From IMG/VR virus record IMGVR_UViG_3300033233_000031, positions 1 to 64,000 of that record: a DNA stretch of 64,000 nt. The stretch is one strand, 5' to 3'. This DNA is from a virus. Below, piece after piece: positions 57,677-64,000 of this stretch; position 1 is the stretch's first letter, and the number at the start of each line of letters is the position of its first letter. The translations under genes and the position numbers were made by a program. The notes beneath the pieces are model-generated. The model had not been told where the DNA came from. It made no database searches and saw only the letters and a list, made by a program, of their open reading frames with translations.

Positions 57677-57829
57677 GTGGCACAGATCATCGCGCAGCCC
57701 CTCACGGTCCAAGTCGTGACGACCTCGATCCAGGTCGCGATCTCGCCCGCCATCGCAGTGACCGAGGCGCAGGTGCTCAGCAAGAGCTTGTCGACCTCCC
57801 CGCTTACCGTCCTGATCCAGCCCGCCTGA
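57677..57829 (+). CDS. 50-residue beta-rich protein
   Basis: GTG 57677, stop overlapping the next ATG. Alternating hydrophobic residues (IIAQPLTVQVVTTSIQVAIS) without charge suggest a structural strand-rich peptide. An AGGA site lies 6-9 nt upstream. Confidence 0.5.
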   Translation: MAQIIAQPLTVQVVTTSIQVAISPAIAVTEAQVLSKSLSTSPLTVLIQPA

Positions 57830-58314
57830 TGGCCAACTTCACCTTCAACGTCTCGCTGGGCCGCGTGGTCGAGTTCTACTCGCGCGTCGACGGGAACGAC
57901 CCGGCGAACTCAGCCCTGATCCTCGTCGTTCTGGCGAACGCCGGGCTCGAGACCGACGCGATCCTCAAGGCGAAGACCACTCTCGCTGACGTGGTCTCCG
58001 GCACGACGAACGAGGTCACGAACACGGGCTACTCCCGCAAGACGCTGACCGACTCAGATCTCTCCGCCTACACGGTCGACAACACGAACGGCCAGATCGT
58101 TCTTTCGATCGGCACGCAGACCTTCTCGTCCATCTCCGCCGGCGACCTCTGGCGAAAGCTCCTGGTCTGCTACGACAGCGACACGACGGGCGGCACCGAC
58201 GCGAACATCATCCCCGTGACGGCGCACGACCTCCTGCTTGACGGAGCCGCGATCACCCCGGCCGGGTCGAACATCTTGATCTCTGACCCGACTGGCTTCG
58301 CTGTGGCGCGCTAG
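57829..58314 (+). CDS. Small virion structural protein
   Basis: 161 residues, ATG 57829. Sequence such as RVVEFYSRVDGNDPANSALI and LWRKLLVCYDSDTTGGTD is typical of a small phage structural protein of tail or head. No catalytic motif. It is the last plus-strand gene here and overlaps the minus-strand zinc gene by 62 nt. Confidence 0.58.
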   Translation: MANFTFNVSLGRVVEFYSRVDGNDPANSALILVVLANAGLETDAILKAKTTLADVVSGTTNEVTNTGYSRKTLTDSDLSAYTVDNTNGQIVLSIGTQTFSSISAGDLWRKLLVCYDSDTTGGTDANIIPVTAHDLLLDGAAITPAGSNILISDPTGFAVAR

Positions 58315-58426
58315 AACCGGGCGGCGGACCGAAGTAGCCCTCTTGGTAGAGGATCACCCAACAGCGGTGACAGAACGGATTGTTGCGCAACTTCTCCCAG
58401 TGCCCGCATCGAGCGCAGCCGCTCAC
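58253..58426 (-). CDS. 57-residue zinc-ribbon protein
   Basis: GTG 58426 shares GTGA with the ATPase stop. CARCGHWEKLRNNPFCHRCW gives CxxC...CxxC. The frame runs on past PPPG into the convergent gene, and the last 20 codons look less constrained. Confidence 0.5.
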   Translation of the reverse strand: MSGCARCGHWEKLRNNPFCHRCWVILYQEGYFGPPPGSSAPQRSQSGQRSRCSTRPG

Positions 58427-60144
58427 TTGACGAACATCAGGTCTTCAGCCCGTACGCGACCGGGACCGGAGCGCGCGATCACTCCGAGCGAGGTCAGGCT
58501 TGAGACGAGGTTGTTGAAGTTGCCCGACTGCGTGTAGCCGGTCTGCGCTGCCAACTCCTCGCGCGAGATATCTCCCTCGTAGGCATCGAGGATGACTGCG
58601 AATACGCGCTGCTGGGCAGGCTTGAGCTTCTCCATCACCCGCTCGCGCAAGTCAGCCGTCGTGAGTGCGGCGATCGGATACACAGCCAGATCGCGACCTA
58701 GGTCAGTGAGCTCGACGGCTCCAGGCGTTGGGTAGATCAGGACATCGGCCGAGGAGAGCTTCGAGATGATGTTGTTGAAGTTCCCGCTCTGGCGATAGCC
58801 AGCGAGCAAGGCGACGCGGAGACGATCGGCCTCAATGCTGGTCGATTCCAGCCAGGCTACGGCATTGATCACCCTCTGTTGAGCATCAGTCGGCTTGAAG
58901 CCATTCGACGAGACTGGAGTTACCGCTGGCGTGACCGCGGCGACAGGCTTGGTCGCCCGTGAAGCTGAGGCAACCGTCCGTCGATTCCGCTCGTCGTATG
59001 ACTTCCGCTCGGACAAGGCGAGAATGATCTCGTCCGCCTTGACGATGATCGGCTCTATGATCTCGGTCGCCAGGCCGCGTAGCTCATGGACGACAGTCTC
59101 CAGGTCGGCGATATCCGAGTCGCCCAGGACAGGGATCTCGACTGCGACCTCTTGGATCTTCTCCTCGACCGGCCGTGACTGCAGCTGCTTCTCCAGCTGG
59201 ATGATGCGCTTGCGAAGCTCTGTGGGATCCGATGCCTTGACCCGCTCCACAGTCGCAGCCATGCGCGCGCCGAGATCATCAAGATCGATCTCAGCCATCT
59301 TGCGCGGCTGGGCTGCGATCTCTCCTGGCTTGGGCGTCCGGTAGCTGTCGAAGGTCTTGATCTCACGGATGTCGATCTGCTCGAGGATGTCGCGAACAGG
59401 CGACCAGACCCACGCGGTGCCGGTACGAAGCCCAGGCAGCGTGTCGAGCACGCCGCCGCCGCCGGCGAGCGCGTGGTGCGAGATCCAGCCCTCGATCGCC
59501 TTGCGGTCGTGCGGACCAGGCGTCCGCATGATGATCAGCGTCTCGGCGAGGGCAAGCACGTTCTTGTTCAGCGCGGCGGAGCGCTGCGTGATCAAGGTAC
59601 AGCCGAGACCGCGCGAGCGGCCGCGACGAACGATCGCCTCCAGTGCGCCGAGCATGAAGGGCTCGTCGCGCCCCAGTGGCTTCTGTGGGGCGAATTCGTC
59701 AGCCTCGTCGATGATCAGATGCAGGGTGCCACGGTTCGCGGCCTTGCGCCGGTAGAGCCTCTCGGCGAAGGAGCGAACGAAGCGCGACTGGGCACCCTTC
59801 GACTCGAAACTGGAGAGATCGAGCACGAACGAGTTCGTGCCCTCTGCGGCCAGATCAGCGAGAACGTCACCGGCCGTGGCCTCAAGAGGAAGATCGCCAT
59901 GCTCACCACCGAAGATGTAGATCGGCAGACCATCCGAGGCGCCCTTCCCGCGCAAGCCCCAGTAGACCCCGGTCGGATCGAGCACGACGACGGGAACGCC
60001 GGCGTCGTGCAACTCCTCGACCAGAACGGCCGAGGTGTAGCTCTTCCCAGCTCCGCGCGTAGCCAGAATCGCGGTCGCCTCACCGGCGACTTCGAGCGGC
60101 AGCGAGAAGGTGGAGTTCAGCTCGAGCCGAGTCTTCGCCGCCAT
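58423..60144 (-). CDS. HerA-like AAA+ ATPase with C-terminal winged helices
   Basis: 573 residues from ATG 60144. Walker A ATRGAGKS (28-35), Walker B LHLIIDEADEF (141-151), and a QR sensor region (GCTLITQRSAALNKN) fit the HerA/FtsK clade. A coiled region follows at about 300-390. Two related helical repeats (QSGNFNNIISKL and QSGNFNNLVSSL) end the protein and may bind DNA. Such ATPases translocate along double-stranded DNA. Its phage role is not known: DNA processing, packaging help or anti-defence are options. Confidence 0.75.
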   Translation of the reverse strand: MAAKTRLELNSTFSLPLEVAGEATAILATRGAGKSYTSAVLVEELHDAGVPVVVLDPTGVYWGLRGKGASDGLPIYIFGGEHGDLPLEATAGDVLADLAAEGTNSFVLDLSSFESKGAQSRFVRSFAERLYRRKAANRGTLHLIIDEADEFAPQKPLGRDEPFMLGALEAIVRRGRSRGLGCTLITQRSAALNKNVLALAETLIIMRTPGPHDRKAIEGWISHHALAGGGGVLDTLPGLRTGTAWVWSPVRDILEQIDIREIKTFDSYRTPKPGEIAAQPRKMAEIDLDDLGARMAATVERVKASDPTELRKRIIQLEKQLQSRPVEEKIQEVAVEIPVLGDSDIADLETVVHELRGLATEIIEPIIVKADEIILALSERKSYDERNRRTVASASRATKPVAAVTPAVTPVSSNGFKPTDAQQRVINAVAWLESTSIEADRLRVALLAGYRQSGNFNNIISKLSSADVLIYPTPGAVELTDLGRDLAVYPIAALTTADLRERVMEKLKPAQQRVFAVILDAYEGDISREELAAQTGYTQSGNFNNLVSSLTSLGVIARSGPGRVRAEDLMFVK

Positions 60145-60245
60145 CACCAGACCTCGCGGTCGTTGCGGTGGATCCACTCGTGATGAGCGACGGCACCGAC
60201 GATGGCGCAGCAGATGCCGAAGAGCATGATGAGAACGATGTCCAT
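60144..60245 (-). CDS. 33-residue membrane peptide
   Basis: ATG 60245 with AAGGAGATCTCA. DIVLIMLFGICCAIVGAVAHH is one membrane helix. TGATG overlap with the ATPase start. Confidence 0.5.
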   Translation of the reverse strand: MDIVLIMLFGICCAIVGAVAHHEWIHRNDREVW

Positions 60246-60274
60246 TGAGATCTCCTTGTCGCTGGGTTTCGGAA

Positions 60275-60583
60275 CTATACGGCGACGCGCTTCCGGCGTC
60301 GATCTTTCTTGCGTCGGTCCTGTGCCTCCTGGACGCGAGTGAGCAGATCGTCCAGGCCGTTCTCGTCGATCGCTTGAGCAACGTGGCAGAGCAGCTCGCC
60401 GATCGTCTGCTCCTCCACAGCAGTGAAGGAGGCGTCACGCCAGGCGCCGTGCCCCTTGGCATCCGGATCGGGCTTCCAGTGCAAGCGCACGCAGGGTGCT
60501 GTGCGCGAGTCGCCTGTCTTCAGATCGAGGATCAGCGCACACGGCTCGATCTCCAGATAGACGAGCTCTGGGCTGACCCTCAT
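60275..60583 (-). CDS. Hypothetical protein
   Basis: 102 residues, ATG 60583 overlapping the previous stop. A beta-rich start (LVYLEIEPCALILDLKTG) and a basic end (RRKKDRRRKRVAV). Unknown. Confidence 0.5.
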   Translation of the reverse strand: MRVSPELVYLEIEPCALILDLKTGDSRTAPCVRLHWKPDPDAKGHGAWRDASFTAVEEQTIGELLCHVAQAIDENGLDDLLTRVQEAQDRRKKDRRRKRVAV

Positions 60584-60819
60584 GCCCCGAGTTCCTTCCG
60601 TCCTGCCGTCGTCAACTCCCAGAGCGTTGGGCGCGTGGCGGCACGGCGAGCCAGGCCGCGGTCCTCCAAGCGTCGCAGGATCGAATGCACCTGATCCCAG
60701 CTGAAGTGCCCCGTGTCGCGGCTCCTAGACCAGGACGCATCGACGATCCCCTTGACGATCCTAGGCTGATGTCGCATGAGCTCCAGAACGGTGCGCTGGT
60801 TGCGCGTCAGTGCGTTCAT
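60580..60819 (-). CDS. Winged-helix DNA-binding protein
   Basis: 79 residues, ATG 60819. RNQRTVLELMRHQPRIVKGI, then LRRLEDRGLARRAATRPTLW is a compact MarR/PadR-like winged helix with recognition helix and wing. Possibly regulates the right-arm operon. Confidence 0.6.
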   Translation of the reverse strand: MNALTRNQRTVLELMRHQPRIVKGIVDASWSRSRDTGHFSWDQVHSILRRLEDRGLARRAATRPTLWELTTAGRKELGA

Positions 60820-61112
60820 TTCTTCTTCCTCTCCTCTTTGAAGTTCGCCTTCCCGGCCACGCGGTCGATGCCCATCGGCACACGCACCGGAAGCCCGAAC
60901 TCGATCCGATAGCGGTCATCCTCGCCGTCTGGTCTGCCGTCGAACTCCCAGGCGGCATACGCCTCAGCTCTGTGAATCCGCTCTTCGCGGACTTCCCCAG
61001 TCTCGCCGCGCAGGTCGGCCTCGATCCCAGCGCCCCGGCGTCCTTCCGCGATCGCCTCATCCCGGAACTCGTTGTGGAGCAGATCGGCCATCGAGTCAGG
61101 CAGGTCAGACAT
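60816..61112 (-). CDS. Hypothetical charged protein
   Basis: 98 residues from ATG 61112. Acidic and basic mixture, with YRIEFGLPVRVPMGIDRV in the middle and a Lys-rich tail. Overlaps both neighbours. Confidence 0.45.
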   Translation of the reverse strand: MSDLPDSMADLLHNEFRDEAIAEGRRGAGIEADLRGETGEVREERIHRAEAYAAWEFDGRPDGEDDRYRIEFGLPVRVPMGIDRVAGKANFKEERKKK

Positions 61113-61278
61113 CGATGTCTTCGAATGGATAGACCGCGACCTCGACAACGCTCGGCGGGTCCGGCTGCAGCTTCGAGCAGATGATCGTGAACGCCTCTTG
61201 AGCCTGGCGACGAACATCATCCGCGCTCTCGCCCTCGACGACGGGCGTGCGCAACGTCACCTCGACCGTGAACTTCAC
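61105..61278 (-). CDS. Small hypothetical protein
   Basis: 57 residues from GTG 61278 in a GTGA overlap. Pattern VKFTVEVTLRTPVVEGESAD and VVEVAVYPFEDIDV fits a small alpha/beta domain. Confidence 0.5.
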   Translation of the reverse strand: MKFTVEVTLRTPVVEGESADDVRRQAQEAFTIICSKLQPDPPSVVEVAVYPFEDIDV

Positions 61279-61547
61279 AGCTGCCCCACTTCGACCTCGG
61301 CCCGCGTCGGTTCCTTGACGGGCTCGATGGCAAGCTCCAGATCGGTGAATATCAGCTGGAAACGCTCCGCTGACGAGCCCATGATCATCGGCCCGAGCCC
61401 ATAGCGCTCTGACAACTTCTCGTACAGGGATGGGTGCAGCTTCTCGAAGCCGAGCAGCAGAATGTCGCTGCCCGAGCGACCCAGGCTGATCGACGCCGTC
61501 TCGTAGAGGTCTGACACGAGGACATCGCCCTCGAGATCTCGCCCCAT
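61275..61547 (-). CDS. Hypothetical protein
   Basis: 90 residues; I use ATG 61547. It holds an LLLGFEKLHPSLYEKLSERY helix and an ending LELAIEPVKEPTRAEVEVGQL. Unknown. Confidence 0.45.
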   Translation of the reverse strand: MGRDLEGDVLVSDLYETASISLGRSGSDILLLGFEKLHPSLYEKLSERYGLGPMIMGSSAERFQLIFTDLELAIEPVKEPTRAEVEVGQL

Positions 61548-61557
61548 CCGGATCCCG

Positions 61558-61653
61558 TCAAGAGATGGCCTCGATGAGGGTGCCGGTCGCCTCCTCACCT
61601 TCGCGCGCCTGGTGGTCAAGCGCCCATGGCCGAACATGCAGCGTTACCTTCAT
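61558..61653 (-). CDS. 31-residue peptide
   Basis: ATG 61653 with GGAGGCG upstream; MKVTLHVRPWALDHQAREG onward. The start overlaps the previous stop. Low information. Confidence 0.4.
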   Translation of the reverse strand: MKVTLHVRPWALDHQAREGEEATGTLIEAIS

Positions 61654-61892
61654 TCCGCCTCCTCCACGTAGTGTCTTTCCTTGGCGTAGCCATCGAGAGA
61701 ATCCAGCCGCTCGTTCGCGTCGTACTCGGCCTCGGCCTCGGTTTTGTAGACGCGGGTCGACGTAGCATGATGCGTCCAGTGGACCCACTTCTGCTCGATC
61801 ACGTACTTCCAACCATGACGGAACCAGCCGTCATAGCGCACGATGTAGGCGCGGTACTCATACGGCCAGCCACGGGCGGTCACCGTCCTCAT
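61650..61892 (-). CDS. Aromatic-rich hypothetical protein
   Basis: 80 residues, ATG 61892. Many Trp and Tyr (RYDGWFRHGWKYVIEQKWVH) and an EAEAEYDANERLD helix. Unknown. Confidence 0.45.
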   Translation of the reverse strand: MRTVTARGWPYEYRAYIVRYDGWFRHGWKYVIEQKWVHWTHHATSTRVYKTEAEAEYDANERLDSLDGYAKERHYVEEAE

Positions 61893-62152
61893 CGCGCGAC
61901 CTTCACATTCGATAGTCGCGGGCCGAGCCCCTGGAGCAGCGCGCTGCAGCTCGCCTTCGGATAGAGCTCGTCGACGCGGCAGGTGACCCCTGTCTCGGTA
62001 CGCCAGAGGATCTCGTTGCCCTTCGGCTTGTCACGCGTCTGCCAGAGTGGAACGAAGATGCAGAAGAGGAACAGGCCCACCCCGATCACAACGCCGAGGA
62101 AGAAGCTACCCCCATCGAAGTGGCCCTTCTCGTGCGTGCACGGCTCGCTCAT
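61889..62152 (-). CDS. Single-span membrane protein
   Basis: 87 residues, ATG 62152. FFLGVVIGVGLFLFCIFVPLW is one membrane helix; a later Cys pair (CRVDELYPKASC) could be a disulfide. Confidence 0.5.
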   Translation of the reverse strand: MSEPCTHEKGHFDGGSFFLGVVIGVGLFLFCIFVPLWQTRDKPKGNEILWRTETGVTCRVDELYPKASCSALLQGLGPRLSNVKVAR

Positions 62153-62370
62153 ATCCGCCTACCGATCGAATCTTCAGCGCCCTGAGGATGACCGTGCAGT
62201 TCGCTCAACAAGCCCTCGTTCAGTTCGAGCAGACCCGTCGCTCTCGTCACTTCCCGACGCGAATACTCGCTCAGGCGTTTGGCCGTTCGGAGTGCTAGGT
62301 GGCCGACGATGACGGCAGCGCTGCCGACCGCTAGCGCAGTAAGGGTGAGGACCCATGCCCACCAGGTCAT
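62149..62370 (-). CDS. Single-span membrane protein
   Basis: 73 residues, ATG 62370. WVLTLTALAVGSAAVIVGHL is the membrane segment, followed by a charged helix. Confidence 0.5.
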   Translation of the reverse strand: MTWWAWVLTLTALAVGSAAVIVGHLALRTAKRLSEYSRREVTRATGLLELNEGLLSELHGHPQGAEDSIGRRI

Positions 62371-62561
62371 GATGCGAACCCCGGATCGGGGTAGCCGTGT
62401 TGCACCACGAACATGTCGCCGCATTTCTCGCATCGCGCCTCACAGCGCCACGTCGGCCGGGATTGGCACGCCATCGCAACGGCGAATACGTCAGCCGCCG
62501 CTAGGGAATGTGCACATGGCTTCTTGGTCGAAGACAGCCGTCTCTTCAGGAACGACATCAT
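62367..62561 (-). CDS. Small zinc-binding protein
   Basis: 64 residues, ATG 62561 in a TAATG overlap. CEARCEKCGDMF suggests a Cys knuckle, with other Cys earlier. Confidence 0.45.
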   Translation of the reverse strand: MMSFLKRRLSSTKKPCAHSLAAADVFAVAMACQSRPTWRCEARCEKCGDMFVVQHGYPDPGFAS

Positions 62562-62812
62562 TACTCTCCCTCCCAGCGCACGCAGCCGAAGTTCTCGGCC
62601 GTGTAGAGGTTCGCTTTGTAGCCACTGCCGTCGGCGATGCCGAAGCCATCAGCGCTGATCGGCGTCTCACAGAAGGTGAGCTCTGGGTGCTTGCAGGTGC
62701 GGACCTCGTAGCCCATCTCCTTCGGCTCGTAGGTCTCCTCATCGACCGGATTCGCGACCCCGTCGTATCCCTCGACTGGCGTCCACCAGCGGCAGTTCTT
62801 GCAGTTGCTCAT
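62561..62812 (-). CDS. Cys-rich protein
   Basis: 83 residues from ATG 62812. CKNCRWW, CKHPELTFC and CVRW provide Cys ligands for metal; similar small proteins are common in actinophages. Confidence 0.5.
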   Translation of the reverse strand: MSNCKNCRWWTPVEGYDGVANPVDEETYEPKEMGYEVRTCKHPELTFCETPISADGFGIADGSGYKANLYTAENFGCVRWEGE

Positions 62813-63276
62813 CGGCGCACAGCCTCCTTGAGGCTCTCCTGCCAGACGAGGAGCGACTCGGCGTATTGATCGACTGTGAGCACGAACTCCTCCCTCCCAT
62901 TCGGCGCAGTCTCCGACAGGAACTCGACCGTGACTGTGGTCAGGCCGAAGATCGGCCTCGGCTGCTCGAGGCGATAGCCAGGCTCGATCACTTCGGTGCA
63001 GAGCCGACAGCGCCACTCGCCGACGTCGTACTCCTGACCGTCGTACTCGTCCCCGACCCAGTGCTTGCCGGTCACGACCCATTCGAGCGTGGGCAGCTCT
63101 CCGGTTGACCAGAAATGGCCGTGGCCATTCAAGTCGACGTAGCGCCACTTCTCGTCCGGGACCTTCACCATCTCGCCGAGCACCTCCGTGGGCATCTGCT
63201 CGCGGTTGACCGAGACCGAGAACTTCGGGTAGGTCATGCTCATGGGCACTTCGATCTCCTCTGGCTCGACACTCAT
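62809..63276 (-). CDS. Zinc-finger hypothetical protein
   Basis: 155 residues from GTG 63276. WRCRLCTEVIEPGYR is a CxxC knuckle in the middle of an otherwise alpha/beta protein (FLSETAPNGREEFVLTVDQY). Unknown. Confidence 0.5.
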   Translation of the reverse strand: MSVEPEEIEVPMSMTYPKFSVSVNREQMPTEVLGEMVKVPDEKWRYVDLNGHGHFWSTGELPTLEWVVTGKHWVGDEYDGQEYDVGEWRCRLCTEVIEPGYRLEQPRPIFGLTTVTVEFLSETAPNGREEFVLTVDQYAESLLVWQESLKEAVRR

Positions 63277-63425
63277 AGCCCTGCCATCTTCTCCACCGCC
63301 GCTACGAGGCGACGCATCAGCTCCATCATCTCCTTGCGCTCCCGTCGCTTGCGGCGCCAGATCGCCAGGAGCCCGAGCCCGATGATGCAGTCGAGCCCGA
63401 TTGCGAACGCGACCACGACGCTCAT
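63273..63425 (-). CDS. Small membrane protein
   Basis: 50 residues, ATG 63425. VVVAFAIGLDCIIGLGLLAIW is one membrane helix, then a basic helix (KRRERKEMMELMRRL). Confidence 0.48.
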   Translation of the reverse strand: MSVVVAFAIGLDCIIGLGLLAIWRRKRRERKEMMELMRRLVAAVEKMAGL

Positions 63426-63661
63426 GTCTGGATCTCGCCTTCGGCGACGCGCGCGCGCACGATCTCGGTCAGTTCCGACCAGCAGTCGCCGCACATCTCC
63501 TGCCACTCCTCTCGAGCCGGCCGCCACGACAGCGCCCGGGAGAAGAACTGCCACACGGTGCGATGTACTTGGTAGACAGCCGTGTCGCCCGAGCGGTTCA
63601 TGTTGCCGAGCACGGGGAGCTTGCGGCCGCATACGTCGCAGCTATGGATGGTGCGCTTCAC
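63422..63661 (-). CDS. Zinc-ribbon hypothetical protein
   Basis: 79 residues from GTG 63661. HSCDVCGRKL and CGDCWSEL form a CxxC pair separated by about 45 residues. Confidence 0.5.
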   Translation of the reverse strand: MKRTIHSCDVCGRKLPVLGNMNRSGDTAVYQVHRTVWQFFSRALSWRPAREEWQEMCGDCWSELTEIVRARVAEGEIQT

Positions 63662-64000
63662 ACCGAACCCTCCTCGGTTGCGGGGGAAGAAGTGCGAGCG
63701 AGTGTGAACGCTGCGAAGCATGGTGTGCATCCGTCATGTGGCATGGCACCAGCTTGGTGAGGCGCGTTCTCGGCCAACCATTCCAGCGCCTCCCTTAGCG
63801 CGGCTACCTCAGCCGCTCGCACGATTGCGCGCTCCCGCCAATATTCCCCGCGCTTCGCCGCTTCGTCTCTCTCGGCCCGGAGCGTGGCAAGCTCGGCGAG
63901 GAGAGCGAGGACGGCCTGGGCGAGGTTCGGCACCCTGCCAGTCACGCCCGCGTACGGCTCCGGCTGCCGGTCTGAGGTCAACTCATGCGCCTCAAGCAAC
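63658..64000 (-). CDS. Hypothetical protein, probably extending past the window
   Basis: At least 113 residues; the only start seen is TTG 63999 at the window edge, so the gene may begin outside. It contains an alpha-helical coil (ALLAELATLRAERDEAAKRG) and ends with Cys residues CTPC. Overlaps the next gene by 4 nt. Confidence 0.4.
   Translation of the reverse strand, partial: LLEAHELTSDRQPEPYAGVTGRVPNLAQAVLALLAELATLRAERDEAAKRGEYWRERAIVRAAEVAALREALEWLAENAPHQAGAMPHDGCTPCFAAFTLARTSSPATEEGSV

Noticed and set aside
1-64000. CRISPR array, integrase or attachment site
   Set aside because: No regularly spaced short repeats and no tyrosine or serine recombinase motifs were seen; the dispersed palindromes are not spaced like an array.

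Overview
The window is one continuous stretch of a large, GC-rich genome of a long-tailed (siphovirus-type) bacteriophage. No part reads as ordinary host chromosome. The best host guess is an actinomycete. The signs are very frequent GTG starts, 1- to 11-base start/stop overlaps, a capsid maturation protease and head-to-tail adaptor of the kind common in actinophages, and several gene starts that look leaderless (a -10 box 6-8 nt from the start codon, no Shine-Dalgarno). The host is inference. I see no DNA polymerase, replicative helicase, integrase or tRNA gene, so the replication (and any lysogeny) genes must lie outside the window.

Layout: 1-1762 (minus): a small zinc protein, a LAGLIDADG-like endonuclease, a small structural protein and a glycosyltransferase. 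1949-14255 (plus): a tightly overlapped accessory operon of glycosyltransferases, FkbM methyltransferases, a GT-D-like enzyme, a phosphoesterase, a VRR-NUC nuclease, an HNH nuclease, many tiny zinc-ribbon proteins and a secreted protein, closed by a 21-bp-stem terminator. 14434-23472: portal, maturation protease, head-fibre-like protein, a sigma/LuxR-like regulator, capsid and major tail protein. 24954-32100: adhesion/fibre module with two collagen-like proteins and three tandem glycine-rich paralogues. 32115-34227: methyltransferase and GT4 glycosyltransferase. 34261-47836: connector genes, tail chaperones, tape measure, baseplate and a large fibre/propeller protein. 47874-51019: lysis region (M23 endolysin, small membrane proteins, secreted transglycosylase-like protein). 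51106-52116: papain-like peptidase. 52517-58314: terminase, glycosyltransferase, PIG-L deacetylase, HNH, a candidate small RNA and holin-like proteins. 58253-64000 (minus): HerA-like ATPase and a string of small proteins.

The most striking theme is carbohydrate chemistry. Nine glycosyltransferase-like genes, two FkbM-type methyltransferases, another methyltransferase and a PIG-L deacetylase are scattered among virion genes that encode threonine-rich collagen-like fibres. I infer that the phage may build and attach its own glycan to its fibres, capsid or DNA. Other unusual signals are a -1 frameshift heptamer exactly in phase (9788-9794), a dispersed 14-bp palindrome TACCGCYRGCGGTA (one copy overlaps the capsid promoter -35), three copies of an 18-bp palindrome, a 60-bp exact repeat between glycine-rich genes, and a hairpin RNA candidate with its own promoter and terminator (56807-56937).
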